From: Aquamicrobium zhengzhouense
GTDB lineage: Bacteria > Pseudomonadota > Alphaproteobacteria > Rhizobiales > Rhizobiaceae
DNA: 64,000 bases
Direction: 5' to 3'
Assembly (NCBI RefSeq): GCF_016124105.1
Contig: NZ_JADGMQ010000013.1
Coordinates: forward strand, 1-64,000
Below, in pieces: positions 45,881-55,882 of this stretch. Below the pieces are notes generated by a model. The model did not search any database. It was not told the DNA's origin and saw only the letters and a program-made list of their open reading frames with translations. Numbering within the stretch: the stretch's first letter is position 1; each line of letters begins with the position of its first letter. The position numbers and the translations under genes were made by a program.

Positions 45881-46972
45881 ATGTTACGCATGCTCGGCAT
45901 CGAGACCAGTTGCGACGAGACGGCCGCTTCAGTGGTCGCGCTTGATGAATCCGGCACGCCAAAAATCCTGTCCAATGTAGTCCTTAGCCAGATCGAGGAC
46001 CATGCGGCTTTTGGTGGCGTCGTTCCGGAGATCGCTGCGCGCGCGCATGTCGAGGCGCTGGACGGGATCGTGGCGAGCGCACTCGATGAAGCTGGCGTTT
46101 CTGTCGACGATCTCGACGGAATAGCGGCAACGGCAGGCCCCGGCCTGATCGGTGGGCTCATTGTCGGGCTGATGACCGCAAAGGCCATCGCCGCCGCATC
46201 GGGCAAGCCGCTCGTTGCGGTCAATCATCTCGAAGGCCATGCCCTCACGGCGCGCCTGACCGATGGCGTCGAGTTTCCCTACCTTCTGCTTCTGGTTTCC
46301 GGCGGCCACACCCAGGTGATCCTCGTTCGCGGCGTTGGTGATTACGAACGCTGGGCAACCACGATCGATGACGCGCTCGGCGAAGCCTTCGACAAGACGG
46401 CAAAGCTCGTTGGCCTGCCCTATCCGGGCGGCCCTAATGTGGAACGGGCCGCGCGTGAGGGTGACGCATCGCGCTTCAGCTTCCCACGCCCCTTACGCGG
46501 CGAGGCACGCCTCGACTTTTCATTTTCCGGCCTCAAGACCGCCGTCCGTCAGGCGGCGACGGCCATCGCTCCGCTGTCGGACCAGGATGTTGCCGACATA
46601 TGCGCATCGTTCCAACGCGCGATCACCGAAACGCTGGAAGAGCGGGTTGGCAAAAGCCTGTCCCGTTTTCGCGAGATTTACCCGGACATTGATGACCCCG
46701 CTCTTGTGGTCGCTGGCGGCGTGGCTGCGAACAAGGCCATCCGCGAAACGTTGGACCGGCTTTGCGGCAAACATGCAATGCGACTGGTCGCGCCGCCGAT
46801 CGCGCTTTGCACCGACAACGCCGCCATGATCGCCTGGGCGGGGCTTGAGCGCATGCGCGCTGGCATGGCGAGTAATGATGAGAGCATGTCATTTGCCCCG
46901 CGCTCGCGCTGGCCGCTCGATGAGCGGGCAAGCCCGATGATCGGCTCCGGCAAGCGAGGGGCAAAGGCATGA
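45881..46972 (+). CDS. tsaD: tRNA threonylcarbamoyladenosine synthase TsaD
   Basis: 363 residues of ASKHA fold; transfers the threonylcarbamoyl group to A37 of tRNA. The metal-binding His pair is in [14 protein letters not shown], with [14 protein letters not shown] at the N-terminus and [15 protein letters not shown] near the ATP site. Along with mtaB elsewhere in the window, it gives the t6A to ms2t6A pathway. It starts a + strand operon; the TGA overlaps gpsA by 4 nt. Confidence 0.97.
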   Translation: MLRMLGIETSCDETAASVVALDESGTPKILSNVVLSQIEDHAAFGGVVPEIAARAHVEALDGIVASALDEAGVSVDDLDGIAATAGPGLIGGLIVGLMTAKAIAAASGKPLVAVNHLEGHALTARLTDGVEFPYLLLLVSGGHTQVILVRGVGDYERWATTIDDALGEAFDKTAKLVGLPYPGGPNVERAAREGDASRFSFPRPLRGEARLDFSFSGLKTAVRQAATAIAPLSDQDVADICASFQRAITETLEERVGKSLSRFREIYPDIDDPALVVAGGVAANKAIRETLDRLCGKHAMRLVAPPIALCTDNAAMIAWAGLERMRAGMASNDESMSFAPRSRWPLDERASPMIGSGKRGAKA

Positions 46973-47985
46973 GCCAGCAACGACGAGCGCGCATTGCGGT
47001 CCTCGGAGGCGGCGCGTGGGGAACGGCTCTCGCGCTCACGGCATTGCGTGCCGGCCACGCAACAACAATCTGGGCGCGCGATCCGGCTACAGTCGAAGCT
47101 CTTAATCTTCGCCAGGAAAATCCGAGATATCTCCCCGGGATCCGCCTCGATAAGGGACTTGTCTCGACAGAGAATCTGGCGGAAGCGCTCGCGGGCGCAG
47201 ACTGCATTCTCGCCGTCATACCCGCACAGACCATGCGCGATGTCTTGCAGGAAATCAGCGGACTGCTTCCTGTGGGCGCTCCGCTCGTCCTGTGCGCCAA
47301 GGGCATTGAGCGCAGCACGGGCCGTCTCCTGTCCGAAATAGCGCGCGAAATATTGCCCGAAACGCCGATCGCGGCGCTTTCAGGCCCAAGTTTTGCAACC
47401 GACGTGGCACGGGGATTACCAACGGCGGTCACTGTCGCGGCGCAAGACCCTGCCCTCGCGGCGAGGCTCGCCGGTTTGCTCTCATCGCCATCGTTCCGCT
47501 GCTATTCGAGCACCGACCTGACGGGTGTCGAGATTGGTGGTGCCTTGAAGAACGTGCTTGCCATTGCAGCGGGTGCAGTCGCTGGGGCTGGACTTGGTGC
47601 AAGTGCGCAGGCCGCCATGGTGACGCGCGGCTTTGTCGAACTGCGCCGCGTGGGTGCCAAATTCGGAGCCGACCCGGAAACCCTGATGGGCCTGTCGGGC
47701 CTCGGCGACCTGATCCTGACCTGCGGCTCTGACCAGTCGCGCAACTTTGCCTATGGCGTTGCGCTTGGGCGCGGAGACGATCTAAGCGGGCTCAAACTTG
47801 CAGAAGGCGCTGCGACTGCCGGGATCGCTGCAAGGATTGCCCGTGAAAACGAAATCGAAGCGCCAATCATTGAAGCGGTCGACGCAATCCTGGCGGGCAG
47901 GAGCACAATCCGAGAGGCTGTCGCCGCCCTGATGGCGCGACCGCTCAAGAGCGAAACTGACGAAGATATGGGACGAGCGACATGA
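46969..47985 (+). CDS. gpsA: Glycerol-3-phosphate dehydrogenase [NAD(P)+]
   Basis: 338 residues; reduces dihydroxyacetone phosphate to sn-glycerol 3-phosphate for phospholipids. The dinucleotide fold shows [16 protein letters not shown], followed by [18 protein letters not shown] and the catalytic-lysine helix [15 protein letters not shown]. Four-base overlaps (ATGA) join it to tsaD and to the next gene, giving a tightly coupled operon. Confidence 0.97.
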   Translation: MSQQRRARIAVLGGGAWGTALALTALRAGHATTIWARDPATVEALNLRQENPRYLPGIRLDKGLVSTENLAEALAGADCILAVIPAQTMRDVLQEISGLLPVGAPLVLCAKGIERSTGRLLSEIAREILPETPIAALSGPSFATDVARGLPTAVTVAAQDPALAARLAGLLSSPSFRCYSSTDLTGVEIGGALKNVLAIAAGAVAGAGLGASAQAAMVTRGFVELRRVGAKFGADPETLMGLSGLGDLILTCGSDQSRNFAYGVALGRGDDLSGLKLAEGAATAGIAARIARENEIEAPIIEAVDAILAGRSTIREAVAALMARPLKSETDEDMGRAT

Positions 47986-48275
47986 TCTTTACGTTCATCG
48001 GCCGGGACAAGCCTGGACATCTTGAAACACGGTTGTCGAACCGCCCCGAGCATGTGGACTATCTCAACGGCCTCAATGCCAACGGAAAGCTCAAATTCGC
48101 CGGGCCTTTCCTGAACGAAGAAGGCAAGCCGATCGGCAGCCTGGTCGCGATTGAAGCCGCCGACCGCGCGGAAGCTGAGGCTATCTTCGCCGCTGATCCC
48201 TACGCCAAAGCCGGTCTGTTCGAATCGACCGAGCTCTATCCCTGGAACTGGCTCTTCAACAAGCCGGAGGCGTGA
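47982..48275 (+). CDS. YciI-like protein
   Basis: 97 residues of the YCII ferredoxin-like fold ([54 protein letters not shown]). The family's conserved His and Asp are visible; the reaction is unknown. It overlaps gpsA by 4 nt, and the EVE gene starts 3 bp after its stop. Confidence 0.9.
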   Translation: MIFTFIGRDKPGHLETRLSNRPEHVDYLNGLNANGKLKFAGPFLNEEGKPIGSLVAIEAADRAEAEAIFAADPYAKAGLFESTELYPWNWLFNKPEA

Positions 48276-48277
48276 CG

Positions 48278-48703
48278 ATGGCCTACTGGTTGTTCAAATC
48301 CGAGCCGAACGTCTTTTCCTTCGAAATGCTCAAGGCAAAAGGCGAAAAGGGCGAAGAATGGGACGGTGTGCGCAACTACCAGGCGCGCAACAACATGCGC
48401 GCGATGCAGATCGGCGATCTCGGCTTCTTCTACCATTCGAATATCGGACTGGAAGCGGTCGGCATCGTTGAGGTCTGCGCATTGGCGCACCCGGATTCGA
48501 CCACGGACGATCCGCGCTGGGAATGCGTCGATATTCGCGCCGTACGTGACCTGCCCAAGCCGGTGACGCTGAAGGACGTGAAGGCAAACCCGCTGCTGGA
48601 AAAGATGGCGCTCGTCACCTCGATGCGCCTTTCCGTCCAGCCGGTTACGCGAGACGAATGGGTCGAGGTCTGCCGGATGGGCGGCCTGGTCCCAGCTCCG
48701 TAA
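48278..48703 (+). CDS. EVE-domain protein
   Basis: 141 residues forming a single EVE (PUA-like) domain (YWLFKSEPNVFSFEMLK, DGVRNYQARNNMRAMQIGDL, FFYHSNIGLEAVGIVEVC). EVE domains bind modified bases in DNA or RNA. I start at ATG 48278, which has GGAGG 7 nt upstream; a GTG at 48272 overlaps the previous stop. The tsaD-gpsA-yciI-EVE order is widely conserved. A GC hairpin (48713-48734) follows without a U-tract. Confidence 0.92.
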   Translation: MAYWLFKSEPNVFSFEMLKAKGEKGEEWDGVRNYQARNNMRAMQIGDLGFFYHSNIGLEAVGIVEVCALAHPDSTTDDPRWECVDIRAVRDLPKPVTLKDVKANPLLEKMALVTSMRLSVQPVTRDEWVEVCRMGGLVPAP

Positions 48704-48712
48704 TTTTGCGAC

Positions 48713-48734
48713 GGCGTGGGCTAGACCCCACGCC
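48713..48734 (+). terminator. Possible hairpin terminator after the EVE gene
   Basis: GGCGTGGG-CTAGAC-CCCACGCC (8-bp stem) starts 9 bp after the stop. It is followed by TCCCCTAAATCT, a poor U-tract. Confidence 0.4.
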
Positions 48735-48808
48735 TCCCCTAAATCTCGCAAGCCCTTCGCATCGCTCGCGGGCTTACTTCCGCCCAGATTCGCCGACGAG
48801 AATGACCG

Positions 48809-49447
48809 ATGGTCGATCAAAGCTTCATCCTCGCGAACACGGTGATCCTGTCCCCTCCGCATGTACCCGAGATCTCGCTTCATCTGGCTGACGAAGCTCA
48901 TGATCTGTGGCATCGCACCGAAGAAGAGCTCGGCGAGATCGGCCTGCCTCCACCGTTCTGGGCATTTGCCTGGGCCGGAGGTCAGGGGCTTGCCCGCTAC
49001 ATTCTCGACCATCAACCGCTGGTGCGCGGCCTGCGGATTCTCGACTTTGCTTCGGGCTCCGGCCTCGTCGCGATTGCTGCAGCCAAGGCTGGCGCTCGCA
49101 AGGTCGTCGCCGCCGACATCGACCCGATTTCTGCTCATGCTGTTGCGCTGAATGCGCAAGTGAACTCCGTATCGATCAATTTTGCTGGCGATGACCTGAT
49201 CGGCACCGACGGCGGCTGGGACGTCGTTCTGGCTGGCGACGTCTTCTACGACCAGCTGTTCGCGCAGCGCTTGATGCCCTGGTTCAGAAGTTTGAGCCAA
49301 AGAGGTGCCACGGTTCTCGTGGGTGATCCGGGCCGGTCCTACTTGCCAAAAGAGGGATTGGAGGCGGTCGCCACCTATCAGGTGCCGGTAACCCGCGTTC
49401 TGGAAGATTCCGAGGTCAAGCAGACCACCGTGTGGCGGCTAGCGTAG
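48809..49447 (+). CDS. Class I SAM methyltransferase (ETFB lysine methyltransferase-like)
   Basis: 212 residues. The SAM loop is ILDFASGSGLVAIAAAKAG, followed by the acidic VVAADIDPISAHAVALNA and a VVLAGDVFYDQLFA post-motif II. The N-terminal LPPPFWAFAWAGGQGLARYI is characteristic of the EtfB-K-methyltransferase family, whose bacterial member methylates lysines of the electron-transfer flavoprotein; substrate here is inferred. Its end overlaps the convergent L,D-transpeptidase gene by 9 bp. Confidence 0.82.
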   Translation: MVDQSFILANTVILSPPHVPEISLHLADEAHDLWHRTEEELGEIGLPPPFWAFAWAGGQGLARYILDHQPLVRGLRILDFASGSGLVAIAAAKAGARKVVAADIDPISAHAVALNAQVNSVSINFAGDDLIGTDGGWDVVLAGDVFYDQLFAQRLMPWFRSLSQRGATVLVGDPGRSYLPKEGLEAVATYQVPVTRVLEDSEVKQTTVWRLA

Positions 49448-50002
49448 GACGCGCATCACCGTGTTGCGCGAAAGATAAGGCAAAAGCCGCTTCATCACCT
49501 GAGGGTCGACCGCCACACACCCCTCTGTCGGTCCAAACCCCTGCTTGGCGATATGAAAGAATATGGCGCTGCCCATGCCACGCCGGCGCGGCTTTATGTT
49601 GTAGTCGAGCACGATGCAGCAATCGTAGAGACGGTCATTGCGTATCATCTTTTCTGCACTTGACCGGTACGGCAGCACGACAGGCCGGTTGTAGTTGGGG
49701 TCTCCCGGCTGGTCGCACCAGCCATCGCTCTGGCGGATCGGCTTCAATGGCAGCCGGGTCCTCGTCGACTGGACACGCCCCTTCCTGAAATAGCCTGAAA
49801 GAAGCCGCATCTGTCCAATTGGCGTGCCACCATCGCCCTCGCGCTTGATCGTCTTGATGCCGCCGCGGCCGAGTGCGCAGGGAAAGACTTTCCCGTTGAA
49901 GTTGAGAAGACCTTGTGTCGGGTGGCCCGGACGTGCGCGCACGGTCAGAACAGAGCGGCCGCCAGGATGAGCTTTTTTCGCGGAATGTTTCACGGGGAAC
50001 AA
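49439..50002 (-). CDS. L,D-transpeptidase (YkuD-like) family protein
   Basis: About 187 residues of the YkuD-like fold with the catalytic motif FHIAKQGFGPTEGCVAVD (His and Cys of the HX14-17[ST]xGC pattern). Such enzymes form 3-3 peptidoglycan cross-links or anchor proteins; no signal peptide is clear, so location is uncertain. The start is ambiguous: a TTG at 50002 or GTG codons downstream are possible, without a good Shine-Dalgarno. It is divergent from cenR. Confidence 0.8.
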   Translation of the reverse strand: MFPVKHSAKKAHPGGRSVLTVRARPGHPTQGLLNFNGKVFPCALGRGGIKTIKREGDGGTPIGQMRLLSGYFRKGRVQSTRTRLPLKPIRQSDGWCDQPGDPNYNRPVVLPYRSSAEKMIRNDRLYDCCIVLDYNIKPRRRGMGSAIFFHIAKQGFGPTEGCVAVDPQVMKRLLPYLSRNTVMRVLR

Positions 50003-50100
50003 ATCGTCGTGATAGGCTTTCTATGCCCGGAACATCCTCTTTAACCGCCAAGCGGTCAACTGGCCGTTGTTCGGCCATAATCTCTGGTCAAGGACACGAC

Positions 50101-50784
50101 ATGACGTCACGTACCATACTCATCGTCGACGATGATGCCGACCTGCGCGAAACTCTCGTCGAACAATTGTCGCTATACGAAGAATTCTCGGTCCTTCAGG
50201 AGGAATCCGCTTCCAAGGGGATCCAGACTGCTCGTTCCGGCAACGTCGATCTCCTGATCATGGATGTTGGTCTTCCGGACATGGACGGTCGAGAGGCCGT
50301 GAAGCTCCTGCGCAAGGGCGGTTTCAAGGCACCGATCATCATGCTGACCGGCCACGACACCGATTCGGACACCATCCTTGGGCTCGAAGCAGGCGCGAAC
50401 GACTATGTCACCAAGCCGTTCCGGTTCGCGGTGCTTCTTGCCCGCATCCGTGCGCAGCTTCGCCAGCATGAACAGAGCGAAGACGCGACCTTCACGGTTG
50501 GACCCTATGTCTTCAAGCCCAGCCAGAAGCTGATGACCGATGTAAAAGGCAACAAGATCCGGCTGACGGAGAAGGAAGCGTCGATCATAAAGTACCTCTA
50601 CCGGGCGGAGCAGAAGGTGGTCACGCGTGACATCCTGCTGGAAGAGGTCTGGGGCTACAATTCCGGCGTTACCACCCACACGCTCGAAACGCACGTCTAC
50701 CGGCTCCGCCAAAAGATTGAGCGCGATCCGTCTAACGCCGAGATTCTTGTGACGGAGAGCGGCGGCTACAAGCTCGTCCCTTGA
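50101..50784 (+). CDS. cenR: Response regulator CenR-like (OmpR family)
   Basis: 227 residues: receiver domain (residues 1-120, with Asp55 in LLIMDVGLPDMDG and the KPFRFAVLLARI end) and an OmpR winged helix (about 130-227). CenR is an essential envelope regulator in Caulobacter and rhizobia, partnered by CenK; no kinase is adjacent here. AAGGA lies 6 nt before the ATG. Between 50061 and 50077 a hairpin (TGGCCG-TTGTT-CGGCCA) precedes the gene and could be a regulatory element. Confidence 0.92.
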   Translation: MTSRTILIVDDDADLRETLVEQLSLYEEFSVLQEESASKGIQTARSGNVDLLIMDVGLPDMDGREAVKLLRKGGFKAPIIMLTGHDTDSDTILGLEAGANDYVTKPFRFAVLLARIRAQLRQHEQSEDATFTVGPYVFKPSQKLMTDVKGNKIRLTEKEASIIKYLYRAEQKVVTRDILLEEVWGYNSGVTTHTLETHVYRLRQKIERDPSNAEILVTESGGYKLVP

Positions 50785-50897
50785 CTGTCCGCGCCATGCG
50801 GTCGAAGAACTTGGAATATTGTTTGTCGCGGCCCTGACTGCTTGTCGCACTTCAAGGCCGGCGACAAACGAGTTCGGGGGACACCGGGGACTTCAAT

Positions 50898-51353
50898 TTG
50901 GCCCTAGACGACGACATCCGTACCCTGTCCGGCGTCGGTCTTTTCAGTGACCTCACTCCGGAGCAGCTTCGATTGCTGGCATTCGGGGCCGAACAAGTTC
51001 GGCTTGCGTCGGGCCGCGAAATCTATCGCGAAAATGCACCTGCTGACTGCGCCTATGTGATCGTCGCCGGAAAGGTCGTGCTTTATCGCGAGCAGGACGG
51101 TGAGGCGGTCGCCCTGTCACGGGTCGGCCCGGGCACTCTTCTTGGTGAACTGGCATTGATCACCGACACGCGCCGGTTGACGTATGCGGCAGCAGAAACC
51201 GACGTCGAGCTGATCCGCCTCAATCGCTCCCTGTTTCGACGCATTCTCGAAGAATATCCGGAAACGGCAGCAGAGCTTCACCGGCGCATGCTGGAGGAGC
51301 TGCAGGCATTCCTCCAGAAGATCGAGCGCCTAGCTCCCAAATTCTCTGATTGA
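50898..51353 (+). CDS. Cyclic nucleotide-binding domain protein
   Basis: 151 residues consisting of one cNMP-binding (Crp-type) domain (EIYRENAPADCAYVIVAGKV, ALSRVGPGTLLGELALITDT) plus a C-terminal helical segment, with no DNA-binding helix-turn-helix. It therefore probably acts by protein contact. It opens with a TTG at 50898 (LALDDDIRTLSG), the only plausible start. It lies 113 bp after cenR, an arrangement that suggests co-regulation with it. Confidence 0.85.
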   Translation: MALDDDIRTLSGVGLFSDLTPEQLRLLAFGAEQVRLASGREIYRENAPADCAYVIVAGKVVLYREQDGEAVALSRVGPGTLLGELALITDTRRLTYAAAETDVELIRLNRSLFRRILEEYPETAAELHRRMLEELQAFLQKIERLAPKFSD

Positions 51354-51367
51354 TCGTACCGGCAGTC

Positions 51368-52171
51368 TTAAAGGCTGAACCGGGCAATGACCGGAACATG
51401 GTCCGAGGGACGCTCCCAGCCGCGCGCTTCGGAAATGATATCGATCCTGGACAGATGCGCCGACAGGTCAGCCGATGACCAGATGTGGTCGAGGCGACGT
51501 CCCCGATTGGAGGCGACCCAGTCCCGTGAGCGATAGCTCCACCACGTATAGAGCTTTTCTGAGGGCGGAACGACCTGACGCATCAGATCGACCCAACCGC
51601 CCGCCTTGCGCATGGCTTCGAAGCTCGTCGTCTCGATCGGCGTGTGACTGATCACATTCAGGAGCTGCTTGTGGGACCAGACATCGTTCTCGAGCGGCGC
51701 GATGTTGAGGTCGCCGACAAGCACCGAAGACAGGTTCTCGCCGGAAACTGCAGGCACATCGTGCATCTCGGCGACGAAATCGAGCTTGTGGCGAAATTTC
51801 GGGTTGATCTCGGGGTTCGGCTCGTCACCGCCTGCGGGCACATAGAAATTGTGCAGCAAGATCTTCCGCTCGCCGGCCTGAACATGCACCGACAGGTGGC
51901 GGCAATCATCAACGTCACAGAACCGGCGCTTGTCGACCACTTCGAGGGGATGCCGCGCGACAGTCGCTACACCGTGATATCCCTTCTGGCCGCTGAATGC
52001 GATGTGCTCATAGCCAGCCTTCCGGAACGCCTTCGAGGGAAAGAGATCATCCGGACACTTCGTTTCCTGCAAACACAGCACATCCGGCTGAAATTCTTCC
52101 AGGAACCGTTCAACCAGAGGCATGCGCAAGCGCACGGAATTGATGTTCCAGGTGGCAATCGAAAATGACAT
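51368..52171 (-). CDS. xthA: Exodeoxyribonuclease III
   Basis: 267 residues of the EEP (AP endonuclease) fold, repairing abasic sites and 3' blocks in DNA. The metal-binding Glu36 lies in LCLQETKCPDDLF; LVGDLNIAPLENDVWS and the C-terminal WERPSDHVPVIARFSL complete the catalytic set. ATG at 52171 (MSFSIATWN) is chosen over an upstream start six codons earlier. It begins a conserved run with lolA and ftsK further along. Confidence 0.96.
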   Translation of the reverse strand: MSFSIATWNINSVRLRMPLVERFLEEFQPDVLCLQETKCPDDLFPSKAFRKAGYEHIAFSGQKGYHGVATVARHPLEVVDKRRFCDVDDCRHLSVHVQAGERKILLHNFYVPAGGDEPNPEINPKFRHKLDFVAEMHDVPAVSGENLSSVLVGDLNIAPLENDVWSHKQLLNVISHTPIETTSFEAMRKAGGWVDLMRQVVPPSEKLYTWWSYRSRDWVASNRGRRLDHIWSSADLSAHLSRIDIISEARGWERPSDHVPVIARFSL

Positions 52172-52291
52172 GGGACTTCCGGGTAGCAAGGCGGCGGGAC
52201 GGCCGGAACCTGCCAGCCCCGGCGCGCGAACACAACCCCGGCGGCATCAGGCCCCCGTACTGGCGGCCTCTTCCACAGAAATGCGCAGTCT

Positions 52292-52945
52292 TTACTTGGC
52301 GTTTGCCGCATCCACTGCGGCGTAGTCGATCCGGAAGACCGAGGGGTCGAACTGCATTCCCTGCTCGACGTTGAAGATCATCACCGTCGTGTCCTTGCCC
52401 TGCGCGTCGGTGATCGTCCACTGACGCAGTTCGAAGCTGGCAGGATCGAACATCATTGTGATCGTTGAATTGCCGAAGGCGTTGCGATCAGCAAGCTGGA
52501 TGGTCGTGAGATCGCTCTCTTCCTTGACGCTGCGCACCCTGCCGCCGGAAAGATCGATCCGATCATCAAGCAGCAGCTTGAGCGGGGTCTGGGACAAGGG
52601 GTAGGCGTCCATCGTCTTCAGCTTGGTGTTCTGCAAAAGGACGTTGCGGCCATCGGCCGTCACCCGGAACGTTGCCGGCGCTTCATAGTCGAAGCGCACT
52701 TTTCCCGGCCGTTCAATGTAGAACTTGCCGCCGGTCTGGTCGCCGCGCGGGCCAAACTGCACGAACTCGCCCATCATTGTCTTCACGCGGGAGAAGTGAT
52801 CGGCGATGCGTTGCGCCGCCTGGGGCGTTCCTTGTGCCAGCGCTGGAGAAAAGAGCGGACCTGCAAACTGTCCCGCTGCAAGAACGCCCAGGCCCAGTGC
52901 TGCATTACCAAGGAAAGCGCGTCGCGAGATCAGCTTGTTCGCCAT
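52292..52945 (-). CDS. lolA: Outer-membrane lipoprotein carrier protein LolA, Tat-type signal
   Basis: 217 residues. Periplasmic chaperone carrying lipoproteins from LolCDE to the outer membrane. The mature domain has the LolA beta-barrel pattern (KTMMGEFVQFGPRGDQTGGK, YIERPGKVRFDYEAPA). The signal begins MANKLISRRAFLG, a twin-arginine motif followed by a hydrophobic stretch, so export by Tat is likely. It lies 114 bp downstream of ftsK. Confidence 0.93.
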   Translation of the reverse strand: MANKLISRRAFLGNAALGLGVLAAGQFAGPLFSPALAQGTPQAAQRIADHFSRVKTMMGEFVQFGPRGDQTGGKFYIERPGKVRFDYEAPATFRVTADGRNVLLQNTKLKTMDAYPLSQTPLKLLLDDRIDLSGGRVRSVKEESDLTTIQLADRNAFGNSTITMMFDPASFELRQWTITDAQGKDTTVMIFNVEQGMQFDPSVFRIDYAAVDAANAK

Positions 52946-53059
52946 AGGGTCCGTTGCCTTCAGTCTTGTCTTGTTGCTCTTCGACTAGGCCGCCAGTTGG
53001 GCCGAAATGCGGCTTGCCGCCTGGTCCCAAACGATGGGCCGCTGCAAAGGTTTCAGCAC

Positions 53060-55690
53060 CTAGAACCGGTCTTCCTCGGTTGGCACGAGGATTTCGCGCT
53101 TGCCTGCATGGTTGGCAGGTCCAACGACGCCCTCCTCCTCCATCCGCTCGATGATGGAAGCCGCGCGGTTGTACCCAATCCCGAGGCGGCGCTGGATGTA
53201 GCTGGTCGAGGCCTTGCCATCTCGCAGGACAATGGCGACCGCCTGATCGTAGGGATCGTCGGAATCCTCGAAGTTTCCGCCGCCGCCCTTGCCACCGGCG
53301 TCTTCGTCCTCATCATCCTCGGTGATCGCATCCAGATATTCCGGCACGCCCTGGAGCTTCAGATGCGCAACCACCTGTTCGACCTCGTCGTCAGACACAA
53401 AAGGTCCGTGGACGCGCTGGATGCGGCCGCCGCCGGCCATGTACAGCATGTCGCCCATGCCCAACAGTTGCTCCGCGCCCATCTCGCCAAGGATGGTACG
53501 GCTGTCGATCTTCGACGTCACCTGGAAGGAGATACGGGTCGGGAAGTTCGCCTTGATCGTACCGGTGATGACGTCGACGGACGGGCGCTGCGTTGCCATG
53601 ATCACATGGATGCCGGCAGCACGCGCCATCTGGGCAAGACGCTGCACCGCGCCTTCAATGTCCTTGCCCGCCACCATCATCAGGTCGGCCATTTCGTCGA
53701 TGATGACAACGATATAGGGCATTGGCTCGAGATCGAGGTGCTCGGTCTCGTAGATCGCCTCGCCAGTCTGGCGGTCAAAGCCGGTCTGAACCGTTCGGGT
53801 GATCTGTTCCCCGTTCCGGCGCGCCTGACCGACACGCTGGTTGAAGCCGTCAATATTGCGGACGCCAACCTTGGACATCTTGCGATAGCGGTCTTCCATC
53901 TCGCGGACGGTCCATTTCAGGGCGACCACTGCCTTTTTCGGATCGGTGACGACCGGCGTCAGCAAATGCGGAATTCCGTCATAGACCGAAAGCTCGAGCA
54001 TCTTCGGGTCGATCATGATCAGGCGGCACTCTTCCGGACGCATCCGATAGACGAGCGACAGGATCATCGTGTTGATCGCGACCGACTTACCCGACCCGGT
54101 GGTGCCCGCGACCAGAACGTGAGGCATCTTGGTGATGTCGGCGATCACGGCTTCGCCATTGATCGACTTGCCAAGGGCAAGGGCGAGCTTTGCCTTGGTC
54201 TGCTCGAAATCGCGGCTGGCGAGAATTTCTCGCAGATAGACAGTCTCGCGGCGCGTGTTGGGCAGTTCGATGCCAATGGCATTGCGTCCCGGCACAACCG
54301 CAACGCGGCAGGCGATCGCGCTCATCGAGCGGGCGATGTCATCAGCGAGGCCAATCACCCGGGAAGATTTGATGCCGGGCGCAGGCTCCAGTTCGTACAT
54401 CGTGACCACTGGGCCCGGACGTACGTGAATGATCTCGCCCTTAACGCCGAAATCTTCCAGCACGCCCTCAAGCAGGCGCGCATTCTGCTCCAGCGCATCC
54501 TGGCTTAGCGATGGGTCACGCCCCACATTTCGGGGCTCGGACAAAAATTCCAGAGCTGGCAGTATGAACGAATGTGAACCGGCCGCGCTCGCCTGGGCCT
54601 GACGCGAAGCGCGTGACGCGGGCTTGGGCCGCGCTGCAGGCATATCGACGCGCGTGGCGGCATCTGAACGATAGTGCCGGACCTGGGCCGACCCGCCAGC
54701 CGGCGTCGGCTTGATTACGACGTCATCGTCGAAATCATCGTCCTCATCATACTGGGCATAGGCATCGCCCTGATAATCTCCCTCATCAACATCAAAGGGA
54801 GGTTCATCGACGTCACGCGAACGAGGCGATGTAAACCCAGGCTCGATCCTTTCGCCACGCGAACTGCCTCGCGAAGGTGCGAAGTCGAAATCGTCTTCGT
54901 CGTCATACTCTCGGCGCTTGAGCGGAAGGGCGCCGAGATTCAGCTTGCGACGCAGGAAGGCCTTGCCGGACAGCCACCAATGGGTAACGGCACCGAACGC
55001 AGCGAGGATCCGACTACCCTGATCTTCCTCGTCGTCATAGACCTCCATCTCCTCCTCTTCGTGGCGAACAACCTTTCGGGTCTTCGCCTTCTCCGAGGCA
55101 GGAGCTTCCTCCACATTTCTGCGGCCAAGCACGGCGCAAGCGAAGGCGAACAGCCAGAGTGTAGGCAGGGAAAGCACACCGGCCGTCACAATTGCAGAGA
55201 AGCCGGTCGGATAGCCGCCGGCAAAACGCGCTGGAAGTGCAAGAACCAGGTCGCCGATCACTCCGCCGAGACCAGATGGCAGCGGCCATGTCGCGGGAGC
55301 TTCAAGGCAACCGACCATTCCGGCAGCAAGAGCCGTTGCCGCAAGCCAGGCAAAGCAGCGCGAAGGAACACGGCTCACATTGCGTGCAGAAGCCAGCCAG
55401 ACGCCCCAGGCAACACCCGGCAGCAAACCGGCGACGCTCGCAAGACCAAAGAACTGCATGAGCAGGTCCGAGACCACCGCTCCCGGATAGCCCATCGCAT
55501 TCTGAACGACATTGTCGGTCGCATGGCTGAAGCTTGGATCGGCAACATTCCAGGTCCCCAGCGCAGCGAGGCAGAACGCCACCAACGTGAATGCAACGAG
55601 TCCAGATGCGCGCGTCAACATTCGGCGGATGAAGCCCCTCAGGCCATACCCGTCATCGATCGTCAATTGCGCGGTCGCACTTGAACGCAT
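53060..55690 (-). CDS. ftsK: DNA translocase FtsK
   Basis: 876 residues. Four N-terminal transmembrane helices (within residues 20-190), a charged, disordered linker (about 200-380, with acidic stretches such as [11 protein letters not shown]), the RecA-like motor (Walker [16 protein letters not shown] near 533, Walker [11 protein letters not shown]) and a C-terminal winged-helix gamma domain ending [17 protein letters not shown]. It links division with chromosome dimer resolution at dif. ATG 55690 (MRSSATAQL) chosen because the longer reading has no Shine-Dalgarno. A predicted CtrA box lies about 75-90 bp upstream. Confidence 0.97.
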   Translation of the reverse strand: MRSSATAQLTIDDGYGLRGFIRRMLTRASGLVAFTLVAFCLAALGTWNVADPSFSHATDNVVQNAMGYPGAVVSDLLMQFFGLASVAGLLPGVAWGVWLASARNVSRVPSRCFAWLAATALAAGMVGCLEAPATWPLPSGLGGVIGDLVLALPARFAGGYPTGFSAIVTAGVLSLPTLWLFAFACAVLGRRNVEEAPASEKAKTRKVVRHEEEEMEVYDDEEDQGSRILAAFGAVTHWWLSGKAFLRRKLNLGALPLKRREYDDEDDFDFAPSRGSSRGERIEPGFTSPRSRDVDEPPFDVDEGDYQGDAYAQYDEDDDFDDDVVIKPTPAGGSAQVRHYRSDAATRVDMPAARPKPASRASRQAQASAAGSHSFILPALEFLSEPRNVGRDPSLSQDALEQNARLLEGVLEDFGVKGEIIHVRPGPVVTMYELEPAPGIKSSRVIGLADDIARSMSAIACRVAVVPGRNAIGIELPNTRRETVYLREILASRDFEQTKAKLALALGKSINGEAVIADITKMPHVLVAGTTGSGKSVAINTMILSLVYRMRPEECRLIMIDPKMLELSVYDGIPHLLTPVVTDPKKAVVALKWTVREMEDRYRKMSKVGVRNIDGFNQRVGQARRNGEQITRTVQTGFDRQTGEAIYETEHLDLEPMPYIVVIIDEMADLMMVAGKDIEGAVQRLAQMARAAGIHVIMATQRPSVDVITGTIKANFPTRISFQVTSKIDSRTILGEMGAEQLLGMGDMLYMAGGGRIQRVHGPFVSDDEVEQVVAHLKLQGVPEYLDAITEDDEDEDAGGKGGGGNFEDSDDPYDQAVAIVLRDGKASTSYIQRRLGIGYNRAASIIERMEEEGVVGPANHAGKREILVPTEEDRF

Positions 55691-55764
55691 GAGACATCCC
55701 CGTACTAACTCGAACGGCGCCCGATGGGGCGCACTGAATCGAGCCAAACTTACGAAGGCGATGG

Positions 55765-55780
55765 TTAAGACCCCTTTAAC
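55765..55780 (-). promoter_or_regulatory. Predicted CtrA box upstream of ftsK
   Basis: TTAAGACCCCTTTAAC matches TTAA-N7-TTAAC, the CtrA consensus spacing, and is embedded in the imperfect palindrome GGTTAA-N6-TTTAACC. It lies about 75 bp before the ftsK start codon, near where a promoter would be. Many alphaproteobacterial division genes are CtrA controlled. Confidence 0.5.
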
Positions 55781-55801
55781 CATGATGGGGTCCCGGCCAA
55801 A

Positions 55802-55831
55802 CAAAAAGGAGCCCAGATGCCTCCGGGCTCC
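55802..55831 (-). terminator. Rho-independent terminator of glnK-amtB
   Basis: On the - strand GGAGCCC-N10-GGGCTCC is followed by TTTTTGTTT. It lies 52 bp past the amtB stop, before the ftsK promoter region. Confidence 0.9.
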
Positions 55832-55882
55832 AACTGAGTTTTTCAGGACACACCCTTTCGGGCGCGCCGCCGCAATGATCGG

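Noticed and set aside
52796-54508. 570-codon + strand ORF
   Set aside because: Antisense to ftsK and the start of lolA; no recognised domain.
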